In this document: positions 22,014 through 34,122 of the stretch, in pieces | How the letters are laid out: every line of letters starts with the position of its first letter | Numbering within the stretch: position 1 is the stretch's first letter | Origin: Aselliscus stoliczkanus | Taxonomy: Eukaryota; Chordata; Mammalia; Chiroptera; Hipposideridae | DNA length: 64,000 nt | NCBI GenBank assembly: GCA_033961575.1 | Contig: CM066728.1 | Span: forward strand, 103,926,852-103,990,851 | Direction: 5' to 3' | Position numbers and translations under genes: made by a program | Notes under the pieces: generated by a model | Database searches by the model: none | What the model was told of the DNA's origin: nothing | What the model saw: only the letters and a program-made list of their open reading frames with translations

Positions 22014-22236
22014 GGGGCCGGCCGAGTGACGCAGTGGTTAAATGCTGGCTTGGGAAGCCAGGGTCCCTGGTTCAGTTCCAACATATGAGGGTGTGACACT
22101 GTCCTGAAAAAAAAAGGAACTTATTTGGGCCAGCTGAGTGGCACAGTGGTTGGGCGCTGGCTTGGGAGGCCAGCGGCCCTGGTTCGGGTCCCACATATGA
22201 AGGCCAGTGACACTGTCCTCAAAAAAAAAAAAAAAA
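22014..22236 (+). mobile_element. Tandem dimer of short tRNA SINE monomers
   Basis: Monomer 1 at 22014-22115 (short A-run) and monomer 2 at 22127-22236, joined by the 11-base linker GGAACTTATTT. The perfect 11-bp target-site duplication AAGAATCATCC lies outside the pair, at 22003-22013 and 22237-22247. No duplication is seen around the inner monomer, so the dimer inserted in one event. Confidence 0.93.
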
Positions 22237-22572
22237 AGAATCATCCATGTTGTAGAATATGTCAGAATTCCATTGTACGTACATATCACTTTTTGTTTAT
22301 CTATTCATCCATCAATGGACACTTGGGTTGCTTCAACCTTTTGGCTATTGTAAATAGTGCTGCTATGAACATAGGTGTACAAACATCTCTTTGAGCCTCT
22401 GCTTTCAATTCTTTGGGATATAAACCCAGAAGTGGAACTGCTGTATCATACAGTAATTCTAAATTTTAACTTTTTGAGGAATATCCATACTGTTTTCCAC
22501 AGCAGAAAACACTTCCACCAATAATACATAAGGGCTCCAATTTGTCCATATCCTCACCAAACAGTTGTTATT

Positions 22573-22573
22573 T

Positions 22574-22650
<77 letters not shown>

Positions 22651-22687
22651 TTTTTTTTTCTTTCTTTCTCTCTTTCTTTCTTTCTTT
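22573..22687. repeat. (CTTT)n microsatellite
   Basis: About 115 bases of CTTT with a few interruptions near 22650 (run of T, then CTCTTT). It lies inside the antisense L1. Confidence 0.97.
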
Positions 22688-23109
22688 TAAAATAATAATC
22701 ATTCTAATGGGTGTGAAGTGGCATTTTACTGTGTTTTTAAATTGCATTTCCCTAATGATTAGTGATGTTGAGCATCTTTTTATGTGTTTATTAGATGTGT
22801 GTATATTCTCTTTGGAGAACTTAAGTCCTTTGAATTTAAGTCCATTTAAGTCCTTTGACTTCATTCTCTTTGAAAATATTGTGCCATCACTGTTGATATC
22901 CATAAAAATTAAAAATTTGAGAAACCCTTATCTTTCAATTTTCATTCTGCATCATATCTGAGCATATGTTGCTCCTTAATTACATTAAGTCCCTGAATAA
23001 CTATAAAAACTTTTATTTTAAAACCAGGATTAGTTTTTATAATAGAGGACGACGTGTAGAGTTTAACAGGTGATGGTGGTGAAGATGGTGGCAGAGTATA
23101 ACTGGGCAC

Positions 23110-23295
23110 TTCCGTGGTGGCAGCCTCTGTTAACTGCTCTACATGTATTAATTAATTTAACTCCCTATTTGAGACATGTACTATTATTATTCCTAATATA
23201 CAGACAAAGGAAGCACAAAGCGTTTAAAGTATCTTGTGCTAGGTGTTTCAGCTATTAAATGGTAGTCTGGGATTTGAACCCAGCTTACAGGGCCA
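23110..23295 (-). repeat. MIR SINE, antisense
   Basis: Reversed MIR: TCTACATGTATTAATTAATT, CTATTATTATTCCTAATATA, CAGACAAAGGAAGCACAAAG, and the end GTCTGGGATTTGAACCCAGC. Confidence 0.75.
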
Positions 23296-24984
23296 TATGG
23301 AAAGCATCCTCTAAAAAAACCAAATGACTTCCCAAGAACTCAATGATTCCTGGATGAGCAGAGGTTCGGAGAACCAGTCCACCTTGCCACATGGCGGTCC
23401 AGGGTACGGGTGAGATGCCCCAGGTCCACATCACAGCATGACAATGACCAAATGCTGCAGCGGTGAACCTAGCATGAAGCCAAGACCCATGCTGGCGTTT
23501 CACAGCCAATACTGAGACATCCAGAGGGCCAAGGCGAGATAGGGAAGCCAAGGCATGAAGCCTACACAAGCACGAAGGGCAGGAGAGTACACGAGAGAGG
23601 GGCCAACATGGCAGGAGCAGAGGCAAAAGGAAAGAACACTGAAGCTGTCCAGAGGCTCTGGGACCCCTTCCCACTGGGGCCTTTAAGCTGTTCACGCTAG
23701 GACCTCAAGCTACAATTCCAAATGTATTCTTTGGTCTGGGATTTAGTCTACTGTAAAAAATAATATCCATCAACTGGATGACAACACCATGCTATTTGTC
23801 ATTTACACCTTAGTGTCAAGAAGCCTTAAGCTCTAAGAGCAGATGTTGATAAGGAGAGTGCTGGCTAGAGGGATAAAAGTCAGCTGAGAGCTGTAAAGGG
23901 AATTGAAAGATGTGGGAGTGGTGTGTGGGGACAAGAACTTCACGATTTTGTGTAGGTCCAGACCAGAACTTAGCATTTCCTTAATTTTTTTTTTTAACTA
24001 GACAGCTTCACTGCTTCTCAAATTCCTGCCGTCTGTCCTGCCTGCAGTTTGCATAGAGCGGTGGTCACTCACTGTCTCTGGTCTTTGAGCCTGGTGTTTG
24101 CCCCACCTGGGTGTGATTTCTCTGTCCCTGTCAGCTGGCCCACTCCCATGGTCCCTCCAGACTCTGCGCAGCCCACTCTCCTTTGGGAAGCAATTCTGGA
24201 CCATGCATGATGAGTTAGCAGCCCGGCCCCACCACCCTCCCAAGTATTCCCCATTTTTCCCACCGCACCCGGTATGCTGGGAGCTACCTGTCCGAGTCCG
24301 AGTCTCTCTCCACACTTGATTGTGATCTTCCAAGGCCAGGGACAAAGATCTCAGTCTCCCCTGGGTCTCCTGCTCCATGTTCGATGGACACTGAACGAGT
24401 ACTCGCAGATACAGAATGTAGGAATTAAGCCTCTCTTCAAGGCTGACCATCCATTTTTCCCCTCATCGCCAGGTTCCTTGAGTCTGCAAGTGGACTGCTT
24501 CCCTTTATCTGAGATGTCCTTGTCAACAAACCCGCCTTCCGAATGATGGCACTTCCTCCTTCTTGCCTGGCAAGCTTTTTAAGATTTTAGGGACAGCAGG
24601 AGCCTTGCCACATGAAATATACAAATGAAAAACAATTTTGCCATATAATCTGACAATCAAGTAAAAATGTACAGACAGCTGCAATCTCTAAAACTTTGAG
24701 AGACTTCATGGGGCTTGTAGCTCTGATGAACCAACAAAGCATATTTTTTAGATTTTGTTAAAGAGGAACGAACAAATGGTAGCCTTTGTGGCTTTGTCTA
24801 ACCCTACCCCACCCCCATTTTAGAAGTAAATCCAGGAGTAGTAAAAAAATAACAGATGGCTCTTTTTTCTCTGACTCATGTAACTCTCAGCATCCCCGTG
24901 CAGGCGCACTCCAGTTAATTGACTGCTTTTCTAGCCTGGAATTTAGCCTCAGGGTTATTAACATTTAAAAGAGAGCTGCTGGTG
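23296..24984. other. Intergenic stretch, no gene seen
   Basis: No exon is recognised. The segment near 24310-24430 (TTGATTGTGATCTTCCAAGG, AGGGACAAAGATCTCAGTCT) resembles an L2 end but is weak. Open frames here are short and unsupported. Confidence 0.5.
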
Positions 24985-25140
24985 GAAGAAAGTGAGTCCT
25001 GGAACCATCTTGATCTGGCTTCCCACCATCAACTACTTGAATGATAATGGGAAATCAGTTGTCCTATCTGGGCCTCAATCTCCTGTACTGTAAAAGGAAT
25101 AGAATGTACTGGATGACTTCTGAAATCCCATCTAATCCTA
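24985..25140 (+). repeat. MIR SINE fragment
   Basis: Contains GTCCTGGAACCATCTTGATC, TTGTCCTATCTGGGCCTCAA and CTCCTGTACTGTAAAAGG in MIR order. Confidence 0.6.
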
Positions 25141-25200
25141 TAAACATGATTCCAAGATGAAAATTTCCTCAAATGGGTTGGTTTAAAAATGTGTGGTACA

Positions 25201-25629
25201 GAGCCCGCCGAGTGGCGCATTAGTTAAGAGCTGGTTTGGGGATGCCAGCGGCCCCGGTTCGGATCCCACATATGAGGGCCAGTGACACTGCCCTCTACAG
25301 CTAACAACAGCTCCACCTGGAGCTGGGCTGTGCGAGCCCTGGTGACAGTGTAGGCTGCAGCCCCTGTTGCAGTGGGCTGCCATAGGCTACAGTGAGTGGG
25401 TGGCAGCCAGAGTGAGCTGCCAATAGCCACAGTGAGCGACCACCCAGAGACCGGTGACCCATATGCCTCATCCGGGAAGAGCGCAATGACGATACCAACA
25501 TGGGCCAGTGAAGCAACATCCTCCACAACTAGACTGAAGAACAAAAAGACAGCAACTTGTCTGTTCCCCTTCCCTGATTCCCCAACGCTGTTCCCCTCCC
25601 CCAATTCCCCAATTTAAAAAAAAAAAAAA
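25201..25629 (+). mobile_element. tRNA SINE, full length (long copy 2)
   Basis: About 430 bp. tRNA-like head with A and B boxes, GC-rich middle with CAGCTCCACCTGGAGCTGGG, two copies of the CCCC(A/G)ATTCCCCA tail module and a final A-run. It has the CATATGAGGGCC and ACATGGGCCAGTGAAGC forms (subfamily B). I could not find a target-site duplication. Confidence 0.93.
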
Positions 25630-26104
25630 GACTGTTAGGAGGTAATCTGCTTATTCACTGTGTTAATAAGGTATCAATCATGCTGAAAAGTCAACATAAT
25701 AAAACAGTAAAACAGAGAATTTGAAAAAAATGTGTGCTACATCTAAATGATTACCTATCAGGCAGCAAATAAAACGCATAGTGTCAAAAAATATTGACTA
25801 ACACTGGAAGGACTCATATTTGTTTCTTTTGGGGAAGAAATGCTCTTTCTTTCCTCCTTGCTGCTGTGTATATTAAAGGTGCAATGGGGACTTCTAAAGC
25901 CCTTTTGTCACTATAAGGAAAGAGCTGTCTAATGCTGAAGGAAGTGTAACCAAGAGATGGAGAAAGAGCCCTAGTACACTGTTTGAGCTCCTGGACTCAG
26001 CCATATCTGAAGCAGTAATATTCCTATGTCTCGCAAGTAGATGAGCCAAAAACCTCCTCCTCCTCCCATTATCTTTCAATTATACCTATTTAAGATAGGT
26101 TTCC

Positions 26105-26616
26105 GGTGGGCCGAGTGGCTCAGTTGGTTAAGAGTTAGCTTAAGAATGTGAGCTCTGAGCAACAGAGTCGTCAGTTCGATTCCCACATGGGCCAGTGATG
26201 CTGCGCCCGAGCTGAGCTGCTGCTGAGCTGACAACAGGTGACAGGATGGCTCAGCTAATGAGAGCATGTGCTCCTAACAACTAGACTGCCTGTTCGATGG
26301 TGGGCTATACTTGCCCACAACTAAGACTAAACTCAGACCCTTGAGCTGAGCTGCCACCAGGATGGCTCAGTGAATAGGCCATGTGCTCTTAACAAGGCTG
26401 CTGGTTCAACTCCCACATGGGATGGTAGCTACGGCCATCTGCAACTAAGATTGTAACACAGCACCTTGAGCACATAGGCCACAAGCTGCCAACAGGCAGC
26501 CACATGGCTACTGGCGCCCTCCACAACTAAGATTAAAGAACAACAACTTTGCTGGTCCCCCTCCCCAACTCCCCAACACTGTTCCTCTCCCCCAATTCCC
26601 CAATTTAAAAAAAAAA
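26105..26616 (+). mobile_element. Second SINE type (bipartite tRNA, VES-like), copy A
   Basis: Head reads GGGCCGAGTGGCTCAGTTGG with a later CAGTTCGATTCCCACATGGG. A second tRNA-like unit with GGATGGCTCAGCTAATGAGA and further partial repeats follows. The 3' part is the same CCACAACTAAGATTAAAGAA and CCCCAACTCCCC module as in the other SINE type. Near-perfect target duplication AAGATAGGTT(T)CC at 26092-26104 and 26617-26628. Confidence 0.9.
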
Positions 26617-26628
26617 AAGATAGGTTCC

Positions 26629-28974
26629 CTATCAGCTGCAGCTGAAATAATACTGATATAGCATATGCAGCCACATTTTGTGGAAAACATATTTATGTAC
26701 AGGAAAACATTGGAAGAATAAACCCCAAATGATTGTTATCATGGGAGATAAGAGTAAAGGCTATTTCTACGCATTTTCTTTCGGTGACCACTCAACTCTG
26801 CCATTATAGCACGAAAACAGCCCCACATAATTTGTAAATTAATGAGCATGGCTGTGTTCCAATAACACTTTAGGAAATTCAAATTTTACACCATGTTCTC
26901 TTGTCACAAAATAGTCTTCTTCTTTGGATAACTTTCAACTATTTATGAATGTCAAAAGCCACCTCAGCTCACAGCCATACAAGGACAGGTCCGCCTTTGG
27001 CCAGGGGGAATGTGGTTTGGTGACCTCTGCTCCACTAATAACAGGATATCTGTCATCATACTAGCTTTTGCTGCAATTTGAATTTCTGTCACCCTCTGGC
27101 TGAATTTCCCTTAGGAATGAGACTCCTGCAATGTCTGGTGTGGTCTTTGAGCAAGAAGGCTCAGGGGTTCTAGTGGTGTCAGTGCTGCCTGTGTCTCCAG
27201 GGCATTCACGTTCTTTCCTTCCACTGAGATGCCTCCAGGGGTCCTCCTGCTTCCCATCCTTTACACTAGAGACAGCGTTCCCACACCTCTGCTCAGGAGA
27301 GCAGCCACATGGCAATTCTTGGGGTTGTCATGCTCTGCTTGGAATCTGGGCTTGAAGCTAATAGACCTTGAAAGGACTTTTTTCTTACTTGCTGCCATGT
27401 TGGCAGTCTACTCCAACATCACTAAGTGGGGGAAGTTTATTTCTCTGTCAGAGATATTAAGTAAATGATCAGCCAATGGGAATTTAAATTTTGGAAAGAA
27501 TCTTTGATTTGGGAACATTTTTGAAGTTTTATTTTAAGGAGGAAGAAAAAAGTAAAAGGGTTTGCATGGATGGCTGTCTTGGTGTGTCTGTTAAGAATGT
27601 TTCCAGCTATGACTCAGAACAAATCTACATTACGGTGGATAAAACAAATAAAGGTCCCAGGTCACAGGAAGCCCAGAAGCTTCCTTGGTTCATGTTGGTT
27701 TTGCTTCCCTATCCTGTGACTCTCTTGGTTGTTCCGTTATGAAAGCTGTTGAAGCTCTAAGCACTGTGTCAAATTCAGGGAAAGAAGAAGAAGAAACAGC
27801 ACCTGGGACAGGTGCCCTTCCCAGATGCCCCAATGGATAATGGCTTAAATATCATGTACAGAATGGCATCATGTGACTATCCTGACCGCAAGGGTAGCTG
27901 GGGAAGCAAGACCTAGCTTTTTCAGGCTCTATGGTAGTGGGGTGGGGGGTGGAGGTGGCAATGGACAAGGGAGTTAGGAAGAACTGTTGGGTTGGCATAT
28001 ATTTATGTGATACTCAATGAAAGTCATGATGGAAGGCAAAGCTATTTTACCCTACGCCAGTGGAATGGACCACTTGAAGAAGCGTAGACTTTGTCTTATG
28101 CAACGAGGTATCCCCAGCTCCTAGCACATTGCAATCACTCAGTAAATATTTGCAGAATGAAATAATGCATGACTTAATGACAAGAGCTCTTGGAAACTTA
28201 TTGTTGGCAAGATCTATCCTTTTTTTGGACAACACACTGTCAAAGAATCCTTTGGTTCACTCATGCCCCTCTGATCTTCAAACATAGTTTAAAGCCGTAC
28301 ATATGACACATATACAGAAATTGCTGAAACACAGCTCCCCCAACTGTCCCTGCCCATAATTTAAGCCCCGCTGAAATCCTACCTGTTCACGGACACCTCT
28401 CTTGACTGGTGAGAGGAGGTGCATTACCTCCATAATATTGCCCAGTTCAGAATGAAGCTTATTCAGTGGCTGCCAAGAGCTAGAAATTATAAGACATATT
28501 AAGACAAAGATGATAAAGATAGCGGGGAAGGCATCACACATCTTCATTCAGCCCTCCTTATGTTGCAGACACAGTGCTGGGGATTTTACATATGGTTGTT
28601 GAGACTTCACTGATGAGAAAGAGAAAGCTCACACAATTCAGTGTGAGCCTTTGAGAAATAGCATGGGTTTAATAAAACAAGATGAAAAAAAGAAAAAAAT
28701 AACATTACCCAAAGGCAAAAACTAGTAGATAGTGGTTAACAGTGGCAGACTACTTGAGTGCATTAATCATCTCTTCTACCTGAAAATGACCAGAGGAATT
28801 CAAAAAGGACACACAAAATCAGAAAAGAAACACCAATGGGCAAAAAAATGGTATCATGTTCTTGGAGGAGGGGAGGTGGCTGGAGAAGTCTCACTCAGCA
28901 GAGAGAGAAAGCTTTCCCCTAAAATGCCCACTGTAGAGACATCCAACAAGAGGAATAGCTAATCATAGGCTGGG
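26629..28974. other. Intergenic stretch, no gene seen
   Basis: No exon is recognised. A short L2/MIR tail-like piece is at about 28090-28165 (CCAGCTCCTAGCACATTGCA then CAGTAAATATTTGCAGAATG). The rest has no repeat I can name. Confidence 0.5.
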
Positions 28975-29140
28975 TCATATGTGCTGAATGATTATTATAT
29001 TCCTGGCACTTCTTGGTGCTTTACATGCATCATCTCATTCAATCCTCACAAAGTAGGTCAGATTATTATCCCCATTTTACAGATGAGGAAACAGAGGCTC
29101 AGAGAAGTCACAAGATGCCTTGAAACTGGATCAGTCAGAG
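28975..29140 (-). repeat. MIR SINE, antisense
   Basis: Reversed MIR: GGTGCTTTACATGCATCATC, CATTCAATCCTCACAAAGTA, TTATCCCCATTTTACAGATG followed by AGGAAACAGAGGCTCAGAGA. Confidence 0.82.
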
Positions 29141-29209
29141 AACAAGAAAGAATTACTGGAAATTAAAAATGTGATCATCCAAATAAGACATTCAAGACTG
29201 CCTCACCCA

Positions 29210-31722
29210 GATAAAATATCTAGGAATCAATTTAACTAAAGAAATAAAAGACCTGCACTCAGAAAATTATGAGACATTGAAGAGAGAAATCAAAGAAGAT
29301 ACAAATAAATGGAAATACATACCATGCTCATGGATAGGAAGAATTAATATAGTTAAAATGTCAATACTACCTAAAGCAATATATAGATTCAATGCAATTC
29401 CAATCAAACTAACCAAGGACATTTTTCTCAGAAATAGAACATAGAATCCTAAAATTTATATGGAGCCACAAAAGACCCCAAATAGCCACGGCAATGTTGA
29501 GAAATAAGAACAAAGTAGGAGGCATCACACTACCTGACATCAAAACATACTACAAGGCTACAGTAATCAAAACAGTATGGTACTGGCATAAAAATAGACA
29601 CATAGACCAATGGAACAGAATAGAAAGCCCAGGAATAAACCCATCCATATATAGTCATTTAATCTATGACAATGGAAGCAAGAATTTACATTGGAGTAAA
29701 GATAGTCTATGTAATAAATGGTGCTGGGAAAACTGGACTGACACGTGCAAAAAAATGAAAACGGACCACCTCCTTACACCATATACAAGAACAAATTCAA
29801 AATGGATTAAAGACTTAAATGTAAAACCTGAAACCATAAAACTCCTAGAAGAAAACATAGGGAGTAAGTTTGCAGACATTACCCTGAGTAATATTTTTAC
29901 TGATATATCCCCTCAGGCAAGGGAAATAAAAGAAAAAATGAACATATGGGATTACATCAAAAATGAACATATGGGATTACTTAAAAGTTTTTTCACACCA
30001 AAGGAAATCATCAATAAAACAAAAAGGCAGCCTACTGAATGGGAGAAGATATTTGCCAACGATATATCTGATAAGGGTTAATATCCAAAATTTATAAAAC
30101 ACTCATGAAATTCAACACCAAAAACACAAACATCCCAATTAAAAACTGGACAGAGGATATGAAGAGGCATTTCTCTAAAGAGGACATACAGATGGCCAAC
30201 AGGCATATGCTAAAATATTCAACATCACTAATCATCAGAGAAATGCAAATAAAAACCACAATGAGATACCACCTCACTCCAGTCAGAATGGCTATCATCA
30301 ACAAATCAACAAATAAGAAGTGCTGGCGAGGGTGTAGAGAAAAGGGAACCCTGGTGCACTGTTGGTGGGACTACAAATTGGTGCAGCCATTATGGAAATC
30401 AGTATGGAGGTATCTCAAAACACTGGAAGTGGAACTACCGTATTACCCAGCAATTCCACTCTTGGGTATCTACCCAGAAGAATCCAAGACGCTAATTTGA
30501 AAAAATATATGCACCCCTATGTTTATTGCAGCGCTATTTACAATAGCCAAGACTTGGAAGCAACCAAAATGCCCATCGGTAGATGACTGGATTAAGAAAC
30601 TGTGGTATAGGGCCGGCCGAGTGGCGCATTGGTTAAGCGCTGGTTTTGGGATGCCAGCGGCCCCGGTTCGGATCCCACATGAGGGCCAGTGACACTGCCC
30701 TCTACAGCTAACAGCTCCACCTGGAGCTGAGCTGTGCGAGCCCCGGTGATGGTGTGGGCTGCAGCCCCTGCTGCAGTGGGCTGCCATAGGCTACAGTGAG
30801 TGGCCCGCAGCCAGCGTGAGCGGCCCGCAGCCAGCGTGAGCTGCCAATAGCCGCGGTGAGCGACATCCAGAGGCCAGCGACCGATCTGCCTCATCCGGGA
30901 AGAGCGCAATGATGATACCAACAGTGAAGCAACATCCTCCGCAACTAAACTGAAGAACAAAAAGATAGCAACTTGTCTGTTCCCCTCCGCCAATTCCCCA
31001 ATAAAATCTTTAAAAAAAAAAAAAAAAAAAAGAAACTGTGGTATATTTATACAATGGAATATTACTCCGCTATAAAGAAGAATGAAATTGTACCATTTGT
31101 AACGATAGGGATGGACCTAGAGACTATTATGTTAAGTGAAATAAATCAGTTGGAGTAAGATACCATATGATCTCACTTATATGTGGAATCTGAAAAACTG
31201 AATGAATGAGCAAAGTAAACAGAAACAGTCTCATAGATATAGAGGAAAAACTGATGGTTGCTAGTTGGGATGGGGGTGGGGATGAGGGAGAAGGGGAAGG
31301 GATTAGACAACATAAACAGGTAACTACAATATTGCCACAGGGATATGAAAGACAGTTCAGGGAATATAATAATGTTGTAAATACTTTGTGGGGTGTCAGA
31401 TGGTCACATGTCTTGTTAGGGAGACCACTTCATGGATGGAGTAGAGGCTTGATCACTGCACTGTACACCTAAAACTGATGTTGTATAATATTGTATGCCA
31501 ACTGTAATTGAATATATAGATAGTCACAGGATGTGGATTATACTGTGGAAGGGAGTCAAAGGAATTGTAATAGATATGTATGATATGGGGGGGAGGAGTG
31601 GGGTGGCAAATTGGGGGAGGGGGTTGTCACTTTGAGGGGTAAAAAGTATAACTATTGCACTGTGTTGTACACCTGAAGCTAAAAAAAAAATGTTTATTTC
31701 ACAATAAAAGAATAAAAAAAAA
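29210..31722 (+). mobile_element. L1 LINE, 5'-truncated, with nested SINE
   Basis: Starts inside ORF2 ([18 protein letters not shown] text) and runs through the C-terminal part, including an open stretch at 29494-30081 with [20 protein letters not shown] and [20 protein letters not shown], then the Cys-rich end ([18 protein letters not shown] type, 30315-30370), the 3' UTR and an A-rich tail. Imperfect 16-bp direct repeats, AAGACTGCCTCACCCA (29194-29209) and AAGAATGCCTCGCCCA (31723-31738), look like its target-site duplication. Frameshifts make it dead. A SINE sits at 30610-31029. Confidence 0.93.
30610..31029 (+). mobile_element. tRNA SINE, full length, inserted in L1 (long copy 3)
   Basis: Perfect 16-bp target-site duplication AAGAAACTGTGGTATA at 30594-30609 and 31030-31045; removing one copy and the SINE restores the L1 sequence. 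It has the subfamily A indels, a duplicated GGCCCGCAGCCAGCGTGAG block and only one copy of the tail module before AATAAAATCTTT. Confidence 0.96.
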
Positions 31723-31738
31723 AAGAATGCCTCGCCCA

Positions 31739-32334
31739 CAGTAAAAGTTTAATCAATGTTAATTATTGTTTTGGACCATTTACTCTCTGGCTCCACTTTT
31801 CTCTTCCATTATCATGTTGTGATCTACACCAGGTTCAATTCAGAGCACCCTCTATATTACAAGCTCTTACCGGATAGAGGGTCAATTTTTAGAATTTGGA
31901 TTATATCACAAACTCTAATCTATCTCTCACCTTTGAAAGGAATGGATGCTGAGGTGAAGAGAAGCACATCAGTTTCTCTAAGGTCATGTAACTACCTTGT
32001 GGGTACAACCAAAACTAGAGCCCTGGTCCCTAGCCCCCAAATTGTGCCCCTCCATCTACCGTTTTTTCTTGGTTCAGTACCCCAGTGGACATGTGAGGGG
32101 GGTTGGCTCAGCCGCCTTCTTTCAGGGAACACCTACCTCTCCCCAGCTCCATGATGTCTTAAAGGGGGTGTCAATCACAGGGGTCATTAGAGCATCTTCA
32201 TTGCTTCTGACCAAGAAGGGGCCAATGACCCACAAAAAACCAACTTGAGCCTTCCCTGGGTTTGTAATGCAGACATTAGAAGAAAGAAGTCACTTTTCAA
32301 TGGGCTTATTAGTATAGGGGAGGGAAAAAAAATC
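31739..32334. other. Intergenic stretch, nothing recognised
   Basis: No gene or named repeat is seen. Only the first bases continue a possible L2/MIR tail interrupted by the L1. Confidence 0.45.
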
Positions 32335-32877
32335 TTTTCATTTACTTGTCTTAGGTTCTCAGGCTGGGGTCCCCTAAATCAGAAAAGCAAAAGACAGATT
32401 AATGGGAGAAGGCAAAAGACAGTTTAATGGGAGAAAAAAGCAAAAGTATGTTAACATATGCATCAGTCAGACACATGGGAATAACCAGCGATGAGTGAGA
32501 GGTGGCTAGAATTTGGGCTTATATACCATCTGAAGCTACACAAAGAAAAGGGGCTTGGGACTTATGGGCAAGGGCGGCAAGTGATGGGAAGGTAACCAGG
32601 AAAAGTATGGTAAACAAGGGTTGTTTAGTAAGGTTTGCTATGCAGATTTAAGTCTCCATTGATGAGAGTTGTCAAGAGTCTTCCTCTTCCTGGTACAGGA
32701 GAGGGTGACATCTTGACAAATGGAAATTTATAAACATAAATTTCCTTTACAAAAGGACAACTTGTGCCTTGTTTTTAGAGCTTTTCCTGTGTCTACTGAT
32801 TCTCAAAGTTCTTTAGCTCAAATGACTTCATATCCCAAAGAGGCATATTTTGGGGTGGCATGTTCTGGTACCCTACA
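32335..32877 (-). mobile_element. Probable solo LTR of an old endogenous retrovirus
   Basis: On the minus strand it starts TGTAGGGTACCAGAACATGC (from 32877) and ends near CAGCCTGAGAACCTAAGACA. It contains a duplicated CATTAAACTGTCTTTTGC / CATTAATCTGTCTTTTGC block with the poly(A)-signal-like ATTAAA. The TG...CA ends fit an LTR. No viral coding sequence is present and I found no clear target-site duplication. The family was not determined. Confidence 0.6.
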
Positions 32878-33456
32878 TTTGTTAGGAAGGCTTTGCAGAG
32901 AGAGTGGCCACTGCTAGGCCAACCCAGGCTATGGAGACAGGGACAGAGAGCCACTGCTGAGCGTGTCAGGGGAAGCCCCTGGATGACAACGGTGCAGCCA
33001 GGCTCAAGATCACTCAGCCTAGTTGGGACAGGAAGCCAGAGGATTCCGGAAAGAAGGGCTCCAGGGAGAAGAATGGAATTGGTTATGTAATGCATCTGAG
33101 CATTTGCAAAGTACTATGGGAGGTGCCTGGGGGAGCTGATGGCACACTTGGAATAAAATTAAATATGGGAGCCTAGAAAGTCAAGCAACACACGAAAGGC
33201 AATGAACTCCAGAAAGAACAAACAGTTGGACAAGAAGTGAAACATAAATTACATCATGTTTTCTGGCTTAGCAACAAGCACTACTGACATGGTTATACAA
33301 TAGTAAGGTGAAAAAAATTGTGACATGACACATTGGTAGGATGAGAAGAGAAAAAATGTGGGAAAGAGTGACAGAGAAAAATTGTTACCTTATAACAGGA
33401 AGTCAAAAGGTCATGTCTAAAATGATAAAAAGTAGAAAAGTCACATCATTTAAATA

Positions 33457-33692
33457 CGGAGGGTGCCAAAAAAATGTATACACATTTTAGAAAGGAAAAC
33501 TGTATTAAAATTCTAATACTCAATATATACTGATAACAAAAGATCAACACAAGTCACATTTGACTTCTGCCATTACAAGAGGTGCTCAAAGTGGTGACCA
33601 TCAGCATCCAGACACTTCTGATTATGGCGAACTACTGCTTGAGCAACGTTGACCAAAGTGTCCACTTGTAAACATTTTTTTGGCACCCCCCG
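33457..33692 (-). mobile_element. Tc1/mariner-derived MITE, copy A
   Basis: About 236 bp with terminal inverted repeats: left CGGAGGGTGCCAAAAAAATG, right TTTTTTTGGCACCCCCCG, next to TA dinucleotides. The minus strand has a short coding remnant ending in a stop, with the motif CLDADGHHFEHLL, which reads like the C-terminal end of a Tc1/mariner-type transposase. So it is an internal-deletion derivative of an autonomous element. Confidence 0.82.
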
Positions 33693-33880
33693 GTCTATGA
33701 AAAGAATTACTAGATGAACTAGGAAAACAGTTGAAATTTTAAAGCTAGAAGCTTGGGAGTTTTGCTGCTGTTACGAGCTTTTAAAAACTATGCAGTTTTA
33801 AAAACCATAAGTACTTACTATTTTCTACGTATAGTATATACATAAATAGTAAATATATATTATATATATATAAATATAAA
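33693..33880. repeat. AT-rich spacer between MITEs
   Basis: Includes a TATATATTATATATATATAA run near 33855-33875. Otherwise unremarkable. Confidence 0.8.
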
Positions 33881-34122
33881 AGAGGGGTGCCAAAAAAAAT
33901 TTACATACATTTTAAGAGATGTTAATACTTTGGTCAACGTTGCTCAAGCAGTAGTTCGGTGTCATCAGAAGTGTCTGGACGCTGAAGTAACCACTTTAAG
34001 CACCTCTTGTAATGGTAGAAGTCAAAACATGACTTGTATCTATCTTTGTTATTGGTATATATTGAGTATTACAATTTTAATAGTTTTTTTCCTTTCTTAA
34101 AATGTGCATACATGTTTTTGGC

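Larger units (their letters stand above)
21690..22900 (-). mobile_element. Antisense L1 3' end, split by SINE dimer and CTTT repeat
   Basis: The plus strand reads the reversed L1 ORF2/3' UTR: TAAGTGTACAACTGAATGGC, TGACTACTTTAGGTACTTCA, CATCAATGGACACTTGGGTT, AGTGCTGCTATGAACATAGG, then after the CTTT array TTCTAATGGGTGTGAAGTGG and TTTCCCTAATGATTAGTGAT. Two secondary events interrupt it: a SINE dimer at 22014-22236 and a microsatellite at 22573-22687. Confidence 0.88.

Noticed and set aside
22542..22961. 139-codon plus frame and the 111-codon minus frame at 22568-22903
   Set aside because: Driven by the CTTT microsatellite and antisense L1.
25224..25604. 126-codon minus-strand frame and similar frames at 486-917, 30592-30993, 37721-38059, 43825-44155 and 54551-55119
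   Set aside because: All are translations of the same repeated SINE, in sense or antisense, not genes.
29494..30081. 195-codon plus-strand frame
   Set aside because: It is part of L1 ORF2 in a truncated, frameshifted copy.
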